Position numbers and translations under genes: made by a program. Shown one piece after another: positions 1 to 6,402 of a DNA stretch of 9,955 nucleotides. The DNA lies in NCBI GenBank assembly GCA_025455635.1, contig JALOMF010000112.1, positions 1 through 9,955 on the forward strand, read 5' to 3'. The stretch's first letter is position 1, and each line of letters starts with the position of its first letter. This DNA comes from Saprospiraceae bacterium (GTDB lineage Bacteria; Bacteroidota; Bacteroidia; Chitinophagales; Saprospiraceae). The notes under the pieces were generated by a model, which was given only the letters and a program-made list of their open reading frames with translations, did not search any database and was not told the DNA's origin.

Positions 1-399
1 ATTTTCTACCGCGAAGGCAATCTCACACCGCTTAATGGCAGCACAGACATTCCGTTTGACATCAAGCGTGTGTTCTACATCTACGACATTCCGGGCGGCG
101 AAAGCCGTGGGGCACACGCGCACAAACACTGCCATCAGTTTATCGTCTGTATGCTCGGTGGGTTTGACGTGGCAGTAGATGACGGCATGAACCGCGACAC
201 CATTCACCTGAACCGCTCGTATCGTGGTTTGCACATTCCACCGATGATTTGGGCTTCGGAAATCAATTTTTCGGCGGGTTCTATTTGTGCGGTCTTTGCC
301 TCGGAAGAATACGACGAGTCGGATTACATTCGCAATTATCGGCAGTTTTTGGAAGCTGTAGATTCGCCGCTTTTGCGGGACAGCCTGGATGCCCGATAG
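1..399 (+). CDS. Sugar-nucleotide 3,4-ketoisomerase, cupin family (FdtA/QdtA/WxcM-like), 5' end outside the window
   Basis: The reading frame is open from base 1 and ends at TAG 397-399, giving 132 visible residues. That is close to the usual ~135-140 of the family, so only a few N-terminal residues are missing. The stretch around residues 22-45 (IKRVFYIYDIPGGESRGAHA, then HKHCHQF) is the signature of the RmlC-like cupin ketoisomerases that convert dTDP-4-keto-6-deoxyglucose to its 3-keto isomer. The His-rich HAHKH segment forms part of the active site in that family. The product normally feeds an aminotransferase making a dTDP-3-amino-3,6-dideoxyhexose for O-antigen or S-layer glycans. The glycosyltransferases downstream on the same strand fit this role. 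A GTG at 70 could be read as a start, but conserved sequence precedes it, so the true start lies upstream of the window. The exact isomer made (FdtA or QdtA type) cannot be decided here. Confidence 0.88.
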   Translation: MFYREGNLTPLNGSTDIPFDIKRVFYIYDIPGGESRGAHAHKHCHQFIVCMLGGFDVAVDDGMNRDTIHLNRSYRGLHIPPMIWASEINFSAGSICAVFASEEYDESDYIRNYRQFLEAVDSPLLRDSLDAR

Positions 400-544
400 A
401 TGCTACCAAGCGGGGCGTTCATAGTTCAGCACATTCTGAAAAGAATTGCCCGACAACAATTCTGCCACAAATTTTGTAAATTGCGCTCTGTGAGCGACGT
501 TTCGCGGTTTGTACGCACCACGATAAGCACCTCTCTGGATTTCT

Positions 545-1501
545 ATGCCAACACTTTCAATTATCATCCCCTGCTATTTCAACGAGGAAAATATTCCTAT
601 TACTACTGCCACATTGATAGACAATGAACGTAACTTTCCTCCTGATACGCAGTTTGAGTATGTGCTGGTGGACGATGGCTCAAAAGACGCTACATTTCAA
701 GCCATCACTCGCTTTTATGAGCAATACCCACACAAAGTCAAAGCCGTAAAACTTGCGTCCAATGTGGGGTCGCATAATGCCATTTTAGCGGGTATGCACC
801 ATGCCACAGGCGACTGCTGTGCTATGCTGGCGGCTGATTTGCAAGACCCCCCAGAACTTATCGTGCAAATGTACGCGTACTGGCGCAAAGGCATCAAACT
901 TGTGCTGGCTAACCGCACCGAACGTGAAAAAGAATCGTTTTCGCAACGCTTTTTTGCCAATACCTTTCACAGGCTCATTCAACGACTTGCCCTCAAAAAC
1001 GTTCCCGACGGCGGGTTTGATTTGGTGCTGTTCGACAAAACTCTGAAGGACGAAATTGTTCGTATGGGCGAAAAAAACACCCACATTTTGTATTTACTGG
1101 TGTGGTTAGGGTACGATTACGTCAATATCCCGTACAAACGTCGTGAGCGAGAACTGGGCGTATCGCGCTGGACACTTTCTAAAAAAGTCAAACTCCTGAT
1201 AGACTCCTTCATCGCCTTCTCGTTTGTGCCCATCCGCGCTATTTCTGCCATTGGCTTGCTGTTGGGAAGCGTAGCATTTTTATATGCCACATTTGTGGTG
1301 CTTGGACGGCTCACAGGCTGGATTCCCGTGGTGGAAGGCTGGTCATCGCTGATGGTGGTCTTGCTGTTCGTCTCAGCATTTCAAATGGTGGCGTTGGGTA
1401 TTATTGGCGAATATGTGTGGAGAACGTTGGATGCTTCACGCAAACGCCCTAATTTTGTCGTGGACACCGTGTTTCCGCGTACTGATTCACAACATCAATG
1501 A
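545..1501 (+). CDS. Family 2 glycosyltransferase with C-terminal membrane anchor (GtrB/ArnC/DPM1-like)
   Basis: This 318-residue protein starts with the GT-A fold typical of family 2 (LSIIIPCYFNEE at 4-15). The nucleotide-sugar binding motif VDDGSKDAT is at 42-50, and the acidic AADLQDPPE motif at 96-104 corresponds to the metal/phosphate-sugar region of polyprenyl-phosphate glycosyltransferases. YKRRERELGVSRW (197-209) is the usual motif just before the membrane part. Two hydrophobic helices follow at about 231-254 and 267-290. This architecture and length match enzymes that move a sugar from a nucleotide donor to undecaprenyl phosphate at the inner membrane (GtrB, ArnC, YfdH). The ATG at 545 lies directly before the conserved first strand. 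The stop TGA overlaps the next ATG as ATGA (1498-1501), implying translational coupling. Donor and acceptor cannot be told from sequence; a role in glycan assembly is inferred from the neighbours. Confidence 0.92.
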   Translation: MPTLSIIIPCYFNEENIPITTATLIDNERNFPPDTQFEYVLVDDGSKDATFQAITRFYEQYPHKVKAVKLASNVGSHNAILAGMHHATGDCCAMLAADLQDPPELIVQMYAYWRKGIKLVLANRTEREKESFSQRFFANTFHRLIQRLALKNVPDGGFDLVLFDKTLKDEIVRMGEKNTHILYLLVWLGYDYVNIPYKRRERELGVSRWTLSKKVKLLIDSFIAFSFVPIRAISAIGLLLGSVAFLYATFVVLGRLTGWIPVVEGWSSLMVVLLFVSAFQMVALGIIGEYVWRTLDASRKRPNFVVDTVFPRTDSQHQ

Positions 1502-1743
1502 ACGCAACAAACCATACCATATCAACCTCTGCAATACAAGCGTCGGACTGCCTTGTAGCCGTCCTGACGTACAACAATGGCGAAGACCTACGCCTGACCA
1601 TGGAGAAGTTCCCCAAAGAGCATGAGTACGCCGTGATGGTTCACGTGGATGGCTCGAACGACGGTTCTGATGCGTGTTTGGCAACGTATCCCTATCCCGT
1701 TGTTCGCACCGAACGGAACTACGGTGTTGGCAAAGCTATCAAA
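1498..1743 (+). pseudogene. Family 2 glycosyltransferase, 3'-truncated (about 82 N-terminal codons remain)
   Basis: The start overlaps the stop of the preceding glycosyltransferase (ATGA). Residues 18-82 read as the first part of a GT-A domain: CLVAVLTYNNGEDL, then VHVDGSNDGS at 49-58 (normally VDDGS; the first Asp is Val here), then NYGVGKAI at 74-81. A complete enzyme of this type has well over 200 residues. After about codon 82 the frame enters sequence that is the antisense of the HARE-HTH gene, and it stops at 1816-1818 after ~24 unrelated residues. The acidic catalytic motif and everything after it are missing, so the product should be inactive. It was probably once a full partner of the upstream enzyme in polysaccharide synthesis. 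Cause: rearrangement at ~1738-1746, or an assembly join. Confidence 0.75.
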
Positions 1744-2283
1744 AGAAAAAAGCTTTACGGAAGGATTTCCAGTGGCCTTACTCAAGTCGGTAACGGTTTT
1801 TTCCCATTCCTCGCTTGAAAAATGGCAACCGACCATGTCAGGATGTACCCATTCACCATATTCTTTTTTTGAAGAATTCGAGTGGTTTATGGTCTTTGAA
1901 AAACACTTTAGATAATAGAAAGCGTAATAAGCGAGATATTGGTGTAATTCCTTTTCTAGTAAAGGCTGTTTCTTCAGTTCTTTTTCTTCTAAAACCTCCT
2001 TTTGCTGTTGCTTTTTCTGAGCATCAGCTAATATAGCTTCAATATCACCGATACTCTTAAGATAGAATTTCTTTGGCCTAGTGTTGGTGACAGCAAACTT
2101 GCTGTTTTGATTATCACGAACGTTTACATACAGTAAAGCCGCTAATGTTGCCCAAGGCGTTCGTCCTTTGCTATTTAGTATTTTAGTAAAACCTTTTTTT
2201 TCGGCAACAGCCCATATATCCGCTGTATCCAAAGCGGTCTTTTCTTCCTCCAATACTTTTTCTGCTAAGTCTAAAAATGTCAT
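1738..2283 (-). pseudogene. HARE-HTH domain protein (HrgA/COG2958-like), 3'-truncated
   Basis: It starts at ATG 2283-2281, only 12 bases beyond the stop of the stray nuoE tail. Residues 1-80 (MTFLDLAEKVLEEEKTALDT, then a tryptophan-containing helix, KGFTKI and RTPWATLAALLY) form a HARE-HTH (HB1/ASXL) winged-helix domain, found in chromatin proteins and next to restriction nucleases. A Lys/Glu/Gln-rich linker (~85-112) follows. After it comes a second domain with YGEWVHPDM (142-150) and PSVKLFSF (174-181), which I recognise from HrgA/COG2958-type proteins. In full-length members the last motif continues as E-x-K-K and then roughly 100 more residues. Here homology ends at codon 181-182, and the frame runs on to TAA or similar at 1588 as ~50 residues antisense to the glycosyltransferase. 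The gene is visibly more AT-rich than the nuo genes, which suggests foreign origin. Restriction or DNA-binding function is family inference only. Confidence 0.72.
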
Positions 2284-2295
2284 TTTTTAAGATTT

Positions 2296-2391
2296 TCAAC
2301 AATACCTACTCCTCTCCCCCTTCCCACTCCATTCCTCCACTAGCGCATCCACCTTCTCCAGCGTCTGTCCCCAGTGGAAGACCGTTCCATC
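2296..2391 (-). pseudogene. Stray copy of the nuoE 3' end (about 31 codons)
   Basis: Read on the minus strand in the nuoE frame, this stretch encodes FHWGQTLEKVDALV, then EEWSGKGERSRYC and a TGA stop at 2298-2296. Intact NuoE ends with YHENLTLEKVDALV, GEWDGKGERSRYC and TAA. The reading frame and the position of the stop are both kept. Similarity fades around residues matching NuoE 143-147, at the point where the nuclease gene ends (2394). There is no start codon and no Cys motif, so this is a non-functional tail. It lies exactly between the end of the nuclease gene and the start of the HARE-HTH gene, all on the same strand. Confidence 0.85.
2298..2380. repeat. 83-bp imperfect direct repeat, copy 1 (partner 3259-3341)
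   Basis: It aligns without gaps to 3259-3341. The first 25 bases (AACAATACCTACTCCTCTCC then CCCTT) are identical. Scattered substitutions follow, with a cluster near the far end, and roughly 14-15 differences over 83 bases by eye. Both copies contain the 3' end of nuoE, and together they bracket the nuclease gene with a 961-bp period. Confidence 0.9.
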
Positions 2392-2393
2392 CC

Positions 2394-3221
2394 TCACCCG
2401 TCCATCTCCTTTTTTACCGCCAGCACAAACTCCGCTGAAACGCCCAAGTATTCTGCTATTTCATCGACGGTCAATTTGCCTTTGTTCAGCATTTTCTCCG
2501 TAGCCTCGGTTGCCACATCGGAACGGCCTTCTTGGTACAATTTCACCGAAGTCTTTCGCCTCGCCGCCTCCATCTTCGCCTCGTACCGTTCCTCTGGCGA
2601 AATATTGTCCTCGTTGACCAATTCGGCAGCCCTTTTAACCCCTGCATTGTTTTCATTGATGTTCGGGTTTTCGGGGTGGTGGATGCTTTCGTAAATCAGG
2701 TCCAGCCAGTCCCGGAAGTTGGTCGGGGTCGTGTCGCCTTTGTAGTTCGGGTTCAAAAAAATCAGTACATGCCCGAAAAGTGTTTTTTCTTCCCCCCTCA
2801 AGTTTTTAGGGTCAAGTTTTGAAATCAAGACCTCGTCCCTGACAATTTCGCCACTAGGTTGGTGTACCTTGTATGGTGCGGTAATAACGACAATGGTATA
2901 AACCGTTTTGCCGACCGCATAATCGTCCGAGGTGCGTTGCTGCTCGGTGATGCCAGACAAATGATAGTGCAAGAACCTATCGAAATTGTGGTCATACTCT
3001 ACTTTTTGTATTTCGATGATGACCCGCTTTTTCACATCCTCAGCAAAGATGTCGTACTTGAAGGCGATGCTCCCAACCTTCGGTTCAAAGGCTTTTTCCG
3101 TTTCTATTTTCTCCGGGTCCACCTCTATGCCCACGATGTCCTTCACAAATGCCCTGAACACGAACGGGTCGGTAAAGGCTTTTTTGAAATACACTTCGTT
3201 GTCTAATCTTGCGATTGTCAT
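2394..3221 (-). CDS. PD-(D/E)XK nuclease family protein (Rpn/PDDEXK transposase-like)
   Basis: This 275-residue protein begins at ATG 3221-3219 and ends at TGA 2396-2394. The N-terminal half matches the PD-(D/E)XK family often annotated as putative transposase or recombination-promoting nuclease: LDNEVYFKKAFTDPFVFRAF at 6-25, then KYDIFAED (55-62) with the candidate catalytic Asp57, and IIEIQK (68-73) with the E-x-Q form of the E-x-K motif (Glu70, Gln72). Family members are soluble DNA nucleases linked to RecA-independent horizontal transfer. The C-terminal ~65 residues are helical and charged (KLYQEGRSDVATEATEKML), ending in an HTH-like TVDEIAEYLGVSAEFV typical of Bacteroidota members. It lies 35 bp after nuoE in the position normally taken by nuoF, and between two copies of the nuoE 3' end. 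It has no terminal inverted repeats that I can see and is not an ordinary IS. Length and motifs look intact. Confidence 0.85.
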   Translation of the reverse strand: MTIARLDNEVYFKKAFTDPFVFRAFVKDIVGIEVDPEKIETEKAFEPKVGSIAFKYDIFAEDVKKRVIIEIQKVEYDHNFDRFLHYHLSGITEQQRTSDDYAVGKTVYTIVVITAPYKVHQPSGEIVRDEVLISKLDPKNLRGEEKTLFGHVLIFLNPNYKGDTTPTNFRDWLDLIYESIHHPENPNINENNAGVKRAAELVNEDNISPEERYEAKMEAARRKTSVKLYQEGRSDVATEATEKMLNKGKLTVDEIAEYLGVSAEFVLAVKKEMDG

Positions 3222-3256
3222 GGCTTTATCTTTTCTCTAAAATAGCTACAATTGCT

Positions 3257-3778
3257 TTAACAATACCTACTCCTCTCCCCCTTACCATCCCATTCCCCCA
3301 CAAGCGCATCCACCTTCTCCAACGTCAAGTTCTCGTGGTAGTCCGCCCCAATCATCATCATAGGCGCCGTGCCACAGGAGCCGAGGCATTCGACGGTTTT
3401 GAGGGTGAACTTGCCATCGGGCGTGGTCTGGCCTTTTTTGATGCCGAGTTTTTGCTCCAGGTGCTTCACGATGTCGTCCGCCCCAAGCAGCCAGCAAGAA
3501 CTGGTGTGGCAGACCTCGATGAGGCATTTGCCCACGGGTTGGAGGTTGAACATCGAGTAAAACGAGGCTACTTCGTAAACCTCGATGGGTTGGATGTCGA
3601 GCAGCGAGGCCACGTAGTCCATCACCGGGGCGCTCAGCCAGCCGTCGAACTCGGCTTGGGCCAAGTGCAGCACGGGGAGGAGCGCCGATTTTTGGCGGCC
3701 AGCCGGATAGCGGCGGATGGTTTTTTGAACCAGCGCCAGCGTTTCGTCGGAGAATTTTATGTTTTGAGTTGTGGTCAT
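3257..3778 (-). CDS. nuoE: NADH-quinone oxidoreductase subunit E (24-kDa type, 2Fe-2S)
   Basis: This 173-residue protein begins at ATG 3778-3776 and ends at TAA 3259-3257. It has a helical N-terminal part (DETLALVQKTIRRYP) and a thioredoxin-like C-terminal domain. The four ligands of the N1a 2Fe-2S cluster are present in the standard spacing: Cys90 and Cys95 (CHTSSC) and Cys131 and Cys135 (CLGSC). NuoE sits at the tip of the complex I peripheral arm beside the NADH- and FMN-binding NuoF. Length is normal for the family. The gene follows nuoD after a 241-bp spacer that holds a large inverted repeat. nuoF, its structural partner, is not immediately downstream here. The last 83 bp are repeated at 2298-2380. 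Confidence 0.96.
   Translation of the reverse strand: MTTTQNIKFSDETLALVQKTIRRYPAGRQKSALLPVLHLAQAEFDGWLSAPVMDYVASLLDIQPIEVYEVASFYSMFNLQPVGKCLIEVCHTSSCWLLGADDIVKHLEQKLGIKKGQTTPDGKFTLKTVECLGSCGTAPMMMIGADYHENLTLEKVDALVGEWDGKGERSRYC
3259..3341. repeat. 83-bp imperfect direct repeat, copy 2 (inside the nuoE 3' end)
   Basis: This is the intact-gene copy of the repeat described at 2298-2380. It covers NuoE codons from His148 to the final Cys173. Identity to the other copy is highest at the very 3' end of the gene and falls going upstream. Confidence 0.9.
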
Positions 3779-3788
3779 GTTATACTTG

Positions 3789-3982
3789 TCTGCCCTGGCG
3801 ACATCCCCCTAACCCCCTTCAAAGGGGGAATTTGGGCCTGCTTCATTTCTTATTTTGGACGTTTAAGCAAAAGAAAATGCTGGCTTCAGCACATCTATGT
3901 ATTGCAAAATGCTCAAAATGAACAAGTTAGCACACTCAAATTCCCCCTTTGAAGGGGGTTAGGGGGATGTCGTCAGGGCAGA
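3789..3982. repeat. 194-bp element with 46-bp terminal inverted repeats (MITE-like palindromic repeat)
   Basis: Arms 3789-3834 and 3937-3982 are inverted copies with a single mismatch (position 3798). The arms contain GACATCCCCCTAACCCCC and AAAGGGGGAATTTG. Within each arm CCCCCTT-CA-AAGGGGG forms its own 7-bp hairpin, so the element can fold at two levels. The 102-bp spacer has no convincing ORF and holds one small hairpin (TGCTG-GCTT-CAGCA). The element fills most of the spacer between nuoD and nuoE. No clear target-site duplication is visible. It resembles a non-autonomous miniature element or REP-like repeat; mobility is inferred from the structure only. Confidence 0.85.
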
Positions 3983-4019
3983 ATCTTCAATTCTACCAAA
4001 TATTTCAAGGAGGTTTGGA

Positions 4020-5216
4020 CTACGCATCCAACTCCCCCGCAATCACATTCATACTACTCATCGTCAAAATTGCATCACTCAGCATCGCCCCTTGAATCAT
4101 CTCAGGGTACGCTTGATAGTAGATGAAGCAAGGTCGGCGCAAATGCAATCTGAACGGCGTGCGTCCCCCATCGCTGACGAGATAGAACCCCAGCTCGCCA
4201 TTGCCGCCTTCCACAGCGTGATAGACCTCGCCCTTTGGCACGTCCATCTCGCCCATCACAATTTTGAACTGGTAAATCAGCGCCTCCATTTTGGAGTAAA
4301 CCTCTTCTTTTGGCGGCAAGTAAAACGCTGGCACGTCGGCATGGATGGGGCCGTCCGGCATGTTTTTCATGGCCTGCTTGATGATGCTTAGGCTCTGCTT
4401 CATCTCTTCGAGGCGCACCATGAATCGGTCGTAGGTGTCGCCGTTTGTGCCCACGGGGATGTCGAATTGGAAATCTTCGTAACCGCTGTAAGGGTTCATC
4501 ACCCGCACATCGTAGTCAACGCCAGCGGCACGTAGGTTGGGGCCGGTGAAGCCGTAGGCCAATGCCCGCTCAGCACTTATCGGCCCGACGTTGATGGTGC
4601 GGTCCATGAAGATGCGGTTGCGAAGCAAAAGGCTCTCAAATTCGTGCAGTTTTTCGGGGAAATGCTTCACGAAATACTCCAGTTTTTCCCAAGCCTTTGG
4701 CGAGAAATCCCGCTCCATGCCGCCGATGCGGCCTGTGTTGGTCGTCAAACGTGCGCCGCAAACCTCCTCGAAAATCTCGTAGATATGCTCCCGCTCCTGG
4801 AAAATGTAGAGGAAGCCAGATAGCGCCCCGGTATCCACCCCGATGACCGAGTCGCAGATGATATGGTCGGCGATGCGGGCCAATTCCATGATGATGACCC
4901 GCATGTATTGCGCACGCTTTGGTACTTCGCAGCCGATGAGCTTCTCGACCGTCATGTGCCAGCCCATGTTGTTGATGGGTGCCGAGCAGTAGTTCATCCG
5001 GTCGGTGATGGGTGCGATTTGGTTGTAGGGGCGGTGTTCGGCCAGCTTCTCGAAGGCCCGGTGGATGTACCCAATGGTCGGCTCGGTGGACACGATGATT
5101 TCCCCATCCATTTTCAGGATGTTCTGGAAAATGCCGTGCGTGGCCGGGTGCGTGGGGCCGAGGTTCAGCGTCACGTATTCCTTTTCAGGCGTCAGTATGG
5201 TTTGATTCTCTGTCAT
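4020..5216 (-). CDS. nuoD: NADH-quinone oxidoreductase subunit D (49-kDa type)
   Basis: This 398-residue protein begins at ATG 5216-5214 and ends at TAG 4022-4020, a normal length for stand-alone NuoD. The N-terminal LNLGPTHPATHG (17-28) is the family hallmark, and its His27 corresponds to the quinone-headgroup His of complex I. DRMNY with Tyr76 supplies the second quinone contact by family comparison. RIADHI (114-119), the GGMERDF region and the SMNVIAGELDA C-terminus also match. The protein is homologous to the large subunit of NiFe hydrogenases but lacks their metal Cys ligands, as expected. Together with NuoB it forms the quinone reduction site at the junction of the two arms of complex I. 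It is separate from NuoC rather than fused as in E. coli. The 115-bp spacer before it contains a near-perfect palindrome. Confidence 0.97.
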   Translation of the reverse strand: MTENQTILTPEKEYVTLNLGPTHPATHGIFQNILKMDGEIIVSTEPTIGYIHRAFEKLAEHRPYNQIAPITDRMNYCSAPINNMGWHMTVEKLIGCEVPKRAQYMRVIIMELARIADHIICDSVIGVDTGALSGFLYIFQEREHIYEIFEEVCGARLTTNTGRIGGMERDFSPKAWEKLEYFVKHFPEKLHEFESLLLRNRIFMDRTINVGPISAERALAYGFTGPNLRAAGVDYDVRVMNPYSGYEDFQFDIPVGTNGDTYDRFMVRLEEMKQSLSIIKQAMKNMPDGPIHADVPAFYLPPKEEVYSKMEALIYQFKIVMGEMDVPKGEVYHAVEGGNGELGFYLVSDGGRTPFRLHLRRPCFIYYQAYPEMIQGAMLSDAILTMSSMNVIAGELDA

Positions 5217-5244
5217 TTATAAACAAAAATTGCAGTTCCAAGCT

Positions 5245-5330
5245 GTTCAGAAGAAGCCTTTGTGAAAGCCAGCTCTGTCAGAGCTTCGAAGCTCTAACAG
5301 AGCTGGTTTTCACAAAGGCTTCTTCTGAAC
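5245..5330. repeat. 86-bp near-perfect palindrome between nuoC and nuoD
   Basis: Arms 5245-5287 and 5288-5330 are inverted copies of each other over 43 bp with two transition differences and no loop apart from the central GAGCTTC-GAAGCTC. The outer parts read GTTCAGAAGAAGCCTTTGTG and its complement. Each arm also contains an inner hairpin built on AGCTCTG and CAGAGCT. It ends 1 bp from the nuoC stop codon. As RNA it would form a very stable stem in the nuo transcript, so it could stabilise or process mRNA or lower nuoD expression. Without a poly-U tract it does not look like a normal terminator. Confidence 0.9.
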
Positions 5331-5331
5331 T

Positions 5332-5856
5332 TTATCGCCCAAACTTCGCATCGTCCTTGTCATGCTTCCCCAAATCCTCCAGCGGATACTGCTTCCGCAT
5401 GGGGTGGTAGTTCATTTCGTCCATGTTCAAAATGCGGCGCAGGTCGGGATGGCCAACGAAATTGAAGCCGAAGAAATCGTACTCCTGACGCTCCATCCAA
5501 TTGGCCGTAGGCCAAAGTGTGGTTGCCGTTGGCACGTTCAAGTCACCTTCCGGCATGAAGATTTTCAACCGCAACCGCCTGTTTTTTGGCAAATTGTGCA
5601 GTTGATAGACCATGCCAAATTCCTGGCCTTTCTGCTCCGGCATGTGCATCCCGCAAAGCGTTGTCAGGAAGGTGAAACCCATGTCGGGGTCGTTTTTCAG
5701 GAAATCAAGCACGTCCATCAGGCTTTGCTTCGCAATAACAATATTGGGAAAGTCGTAAGCCTGCTCCACCGAAAGTATAGCGGTGTCGAACCGTTGGCGG
5801 AGCTTATCAACCACCGCCTCCATCCAAGGAATTTCTATGTCAGCTAATTTCATCAT
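5332..5856 (-). CDS. nuoC: NADH-quinone oxidoreductase subunit C (30-kDa type)
   Basis: This 174-residue protein begins at ATG 5856-5854 (a second ATG follows directly) and ends at TAA 5334-5332. The C-terminal family motif is complete: MERQEYDFFG (121-130) then GHPDLRRIL (135-143) and HPMRKQYPLED (151-161), as in the 30-kDa subunit of complex I. NuoC packs beside NuoD and NuoB in the peripheral arm and carries no cofactor. Its start abuts the nuoB stop with no intervening base, which implies coupled translation. It is a separate gene, the usual arrangement in Bacteroidota, not the NuoCD fusion of enterobacteria. Confidence 0.96.
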   Translation of the reverse strand: MMKLADIEIPWMEAVVDKLRQRFDTAILSVEQAYDFPNIVIAKQSLMDVLDFLKNDPDMGFTFLTTLCGMHMPEQKGQEFGMVYQLHNLPKNRRLRLKIFMPEGDLNVPTATTLWPTANWMERQEYDFFGFNFVGHPDLRRILNMDEMNYHPMRKQYPLEDLGKHDKDDAKFGR

Positions 5857-6402
5857 TTATTCTAAACCGTAAGCGTTCTGCATTTCTTTGTACTCGGCAG
5901 AATGCCTGCGGCGCAGGCTTTCGTTTTTGGCCAATTCCTGTATTTTCAAAATGCCGTCCAACACTTGCTCAGGGCGGGGCGGGCAGCCGGGGATGTACAC
6001 ATCCACGGGGATGATGCGGTCAATGCCCTGCAAGACCGAGTAGGTATCGAAAATGCCGCCACTGCTGGCGCAAGCGCCCATCGAGAGCACCCATTTTGGC
6101 TCGGCCATTTGCTCGTAAACTTGGCGGAGCACTGGGCCCATTTTCTTTGATATCGTGCCCATCACCATCAGCAAGTCGGCCTGGCGGGCAGAGAAGCTGA
6201 GGCGCTCGGCCCCAAAGCGGCCAAGGTCATAGTGGCTGGCCATCGTCGCCATGAACTCGATGCCGCAGCAAGAGGTGGCGAAGGGCAGCGGCCACAGCGA
6301 ATTGGCACGGGCGAGGCCAACTACCTTGTCGAGCGAGGTAGCGAAAAAGCCAGAGCCTTCGAGGCCGGGCGGCGTATTTTCTGGTCGGATGTCAATATTC
6401 AT
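5857..6402 (-). CDS. nuoB: NADH-quinone oxidoreductase subunit B (N2 4Fe-4S cluster, PSST type)
   Basis: This 181-residue protein begins at ATG 6402-6400 and ends at TAA 5859-5857. The four ligands of the N2 cluster are present: adjacent Cys45 and Cys46 (FATSCCGIEF), Cys111 (GACASSGG) and Cys140 (PGCPPRPE). RQADLLMVMGTISKKMGPVL (73-92) is also typical. N2 is the last iron-sulfur cluster and hands electrons to quinone at the NuoB/NuoD interface. The length is normal. nuoC follows without a gap; nuoA precedes after a 183-bp spacer full of heptamer repeats, which begin at the nuoB start codon itself. Confidence 0.97.
   Translation of the reverse strand: MNIDIRPENTPPGLEGSGFFATSLDKVVGLARANSLWPLPFATSCCGIEFMATMASHYDLGRFGAERLSFSARQADLLMVMGTISKKMGPVLRQVYEQMAEPKWVLSMGACASSGGIFDTYSVLQGIDRIIPVDVYIPGCPPRPEQVLDGILKIQELAKNESLRRRHSAEYKEMQNAYGLE

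Noticed and set aside
1588..1737. Continuation of the HARE-HTH frame for ~50 codons
   Set aside because: These codons are the exact antisense of the glycosyltransferase N-terminus with its DGSNDGS motif, so they are read-through past the break and not a native domain.
2394..3221. Nuclease gene as a classical insertion sequence
   Set aside because: No terminal inverted repeats or short target duplication are visible. The only flanking repeats are the 83-bp nuoE tails, which are too long and diverged for a transposition footprint.
3209..3952. Long plus-strand ORF of 247 codons
   Set aside because: It is the antisense of nuoE plus the repeat element. The minus-strand frame carries the full NuoE Cys ligands, so the plus frame is a shadow.
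5245..5330. Rho-independent terminator between nuoC and nuoD
   Set aside because: No T-run follows the stem in the direction of transcription, and the stem is far longer than usual. Ending transcription here would cut off nuoD and nuoE.
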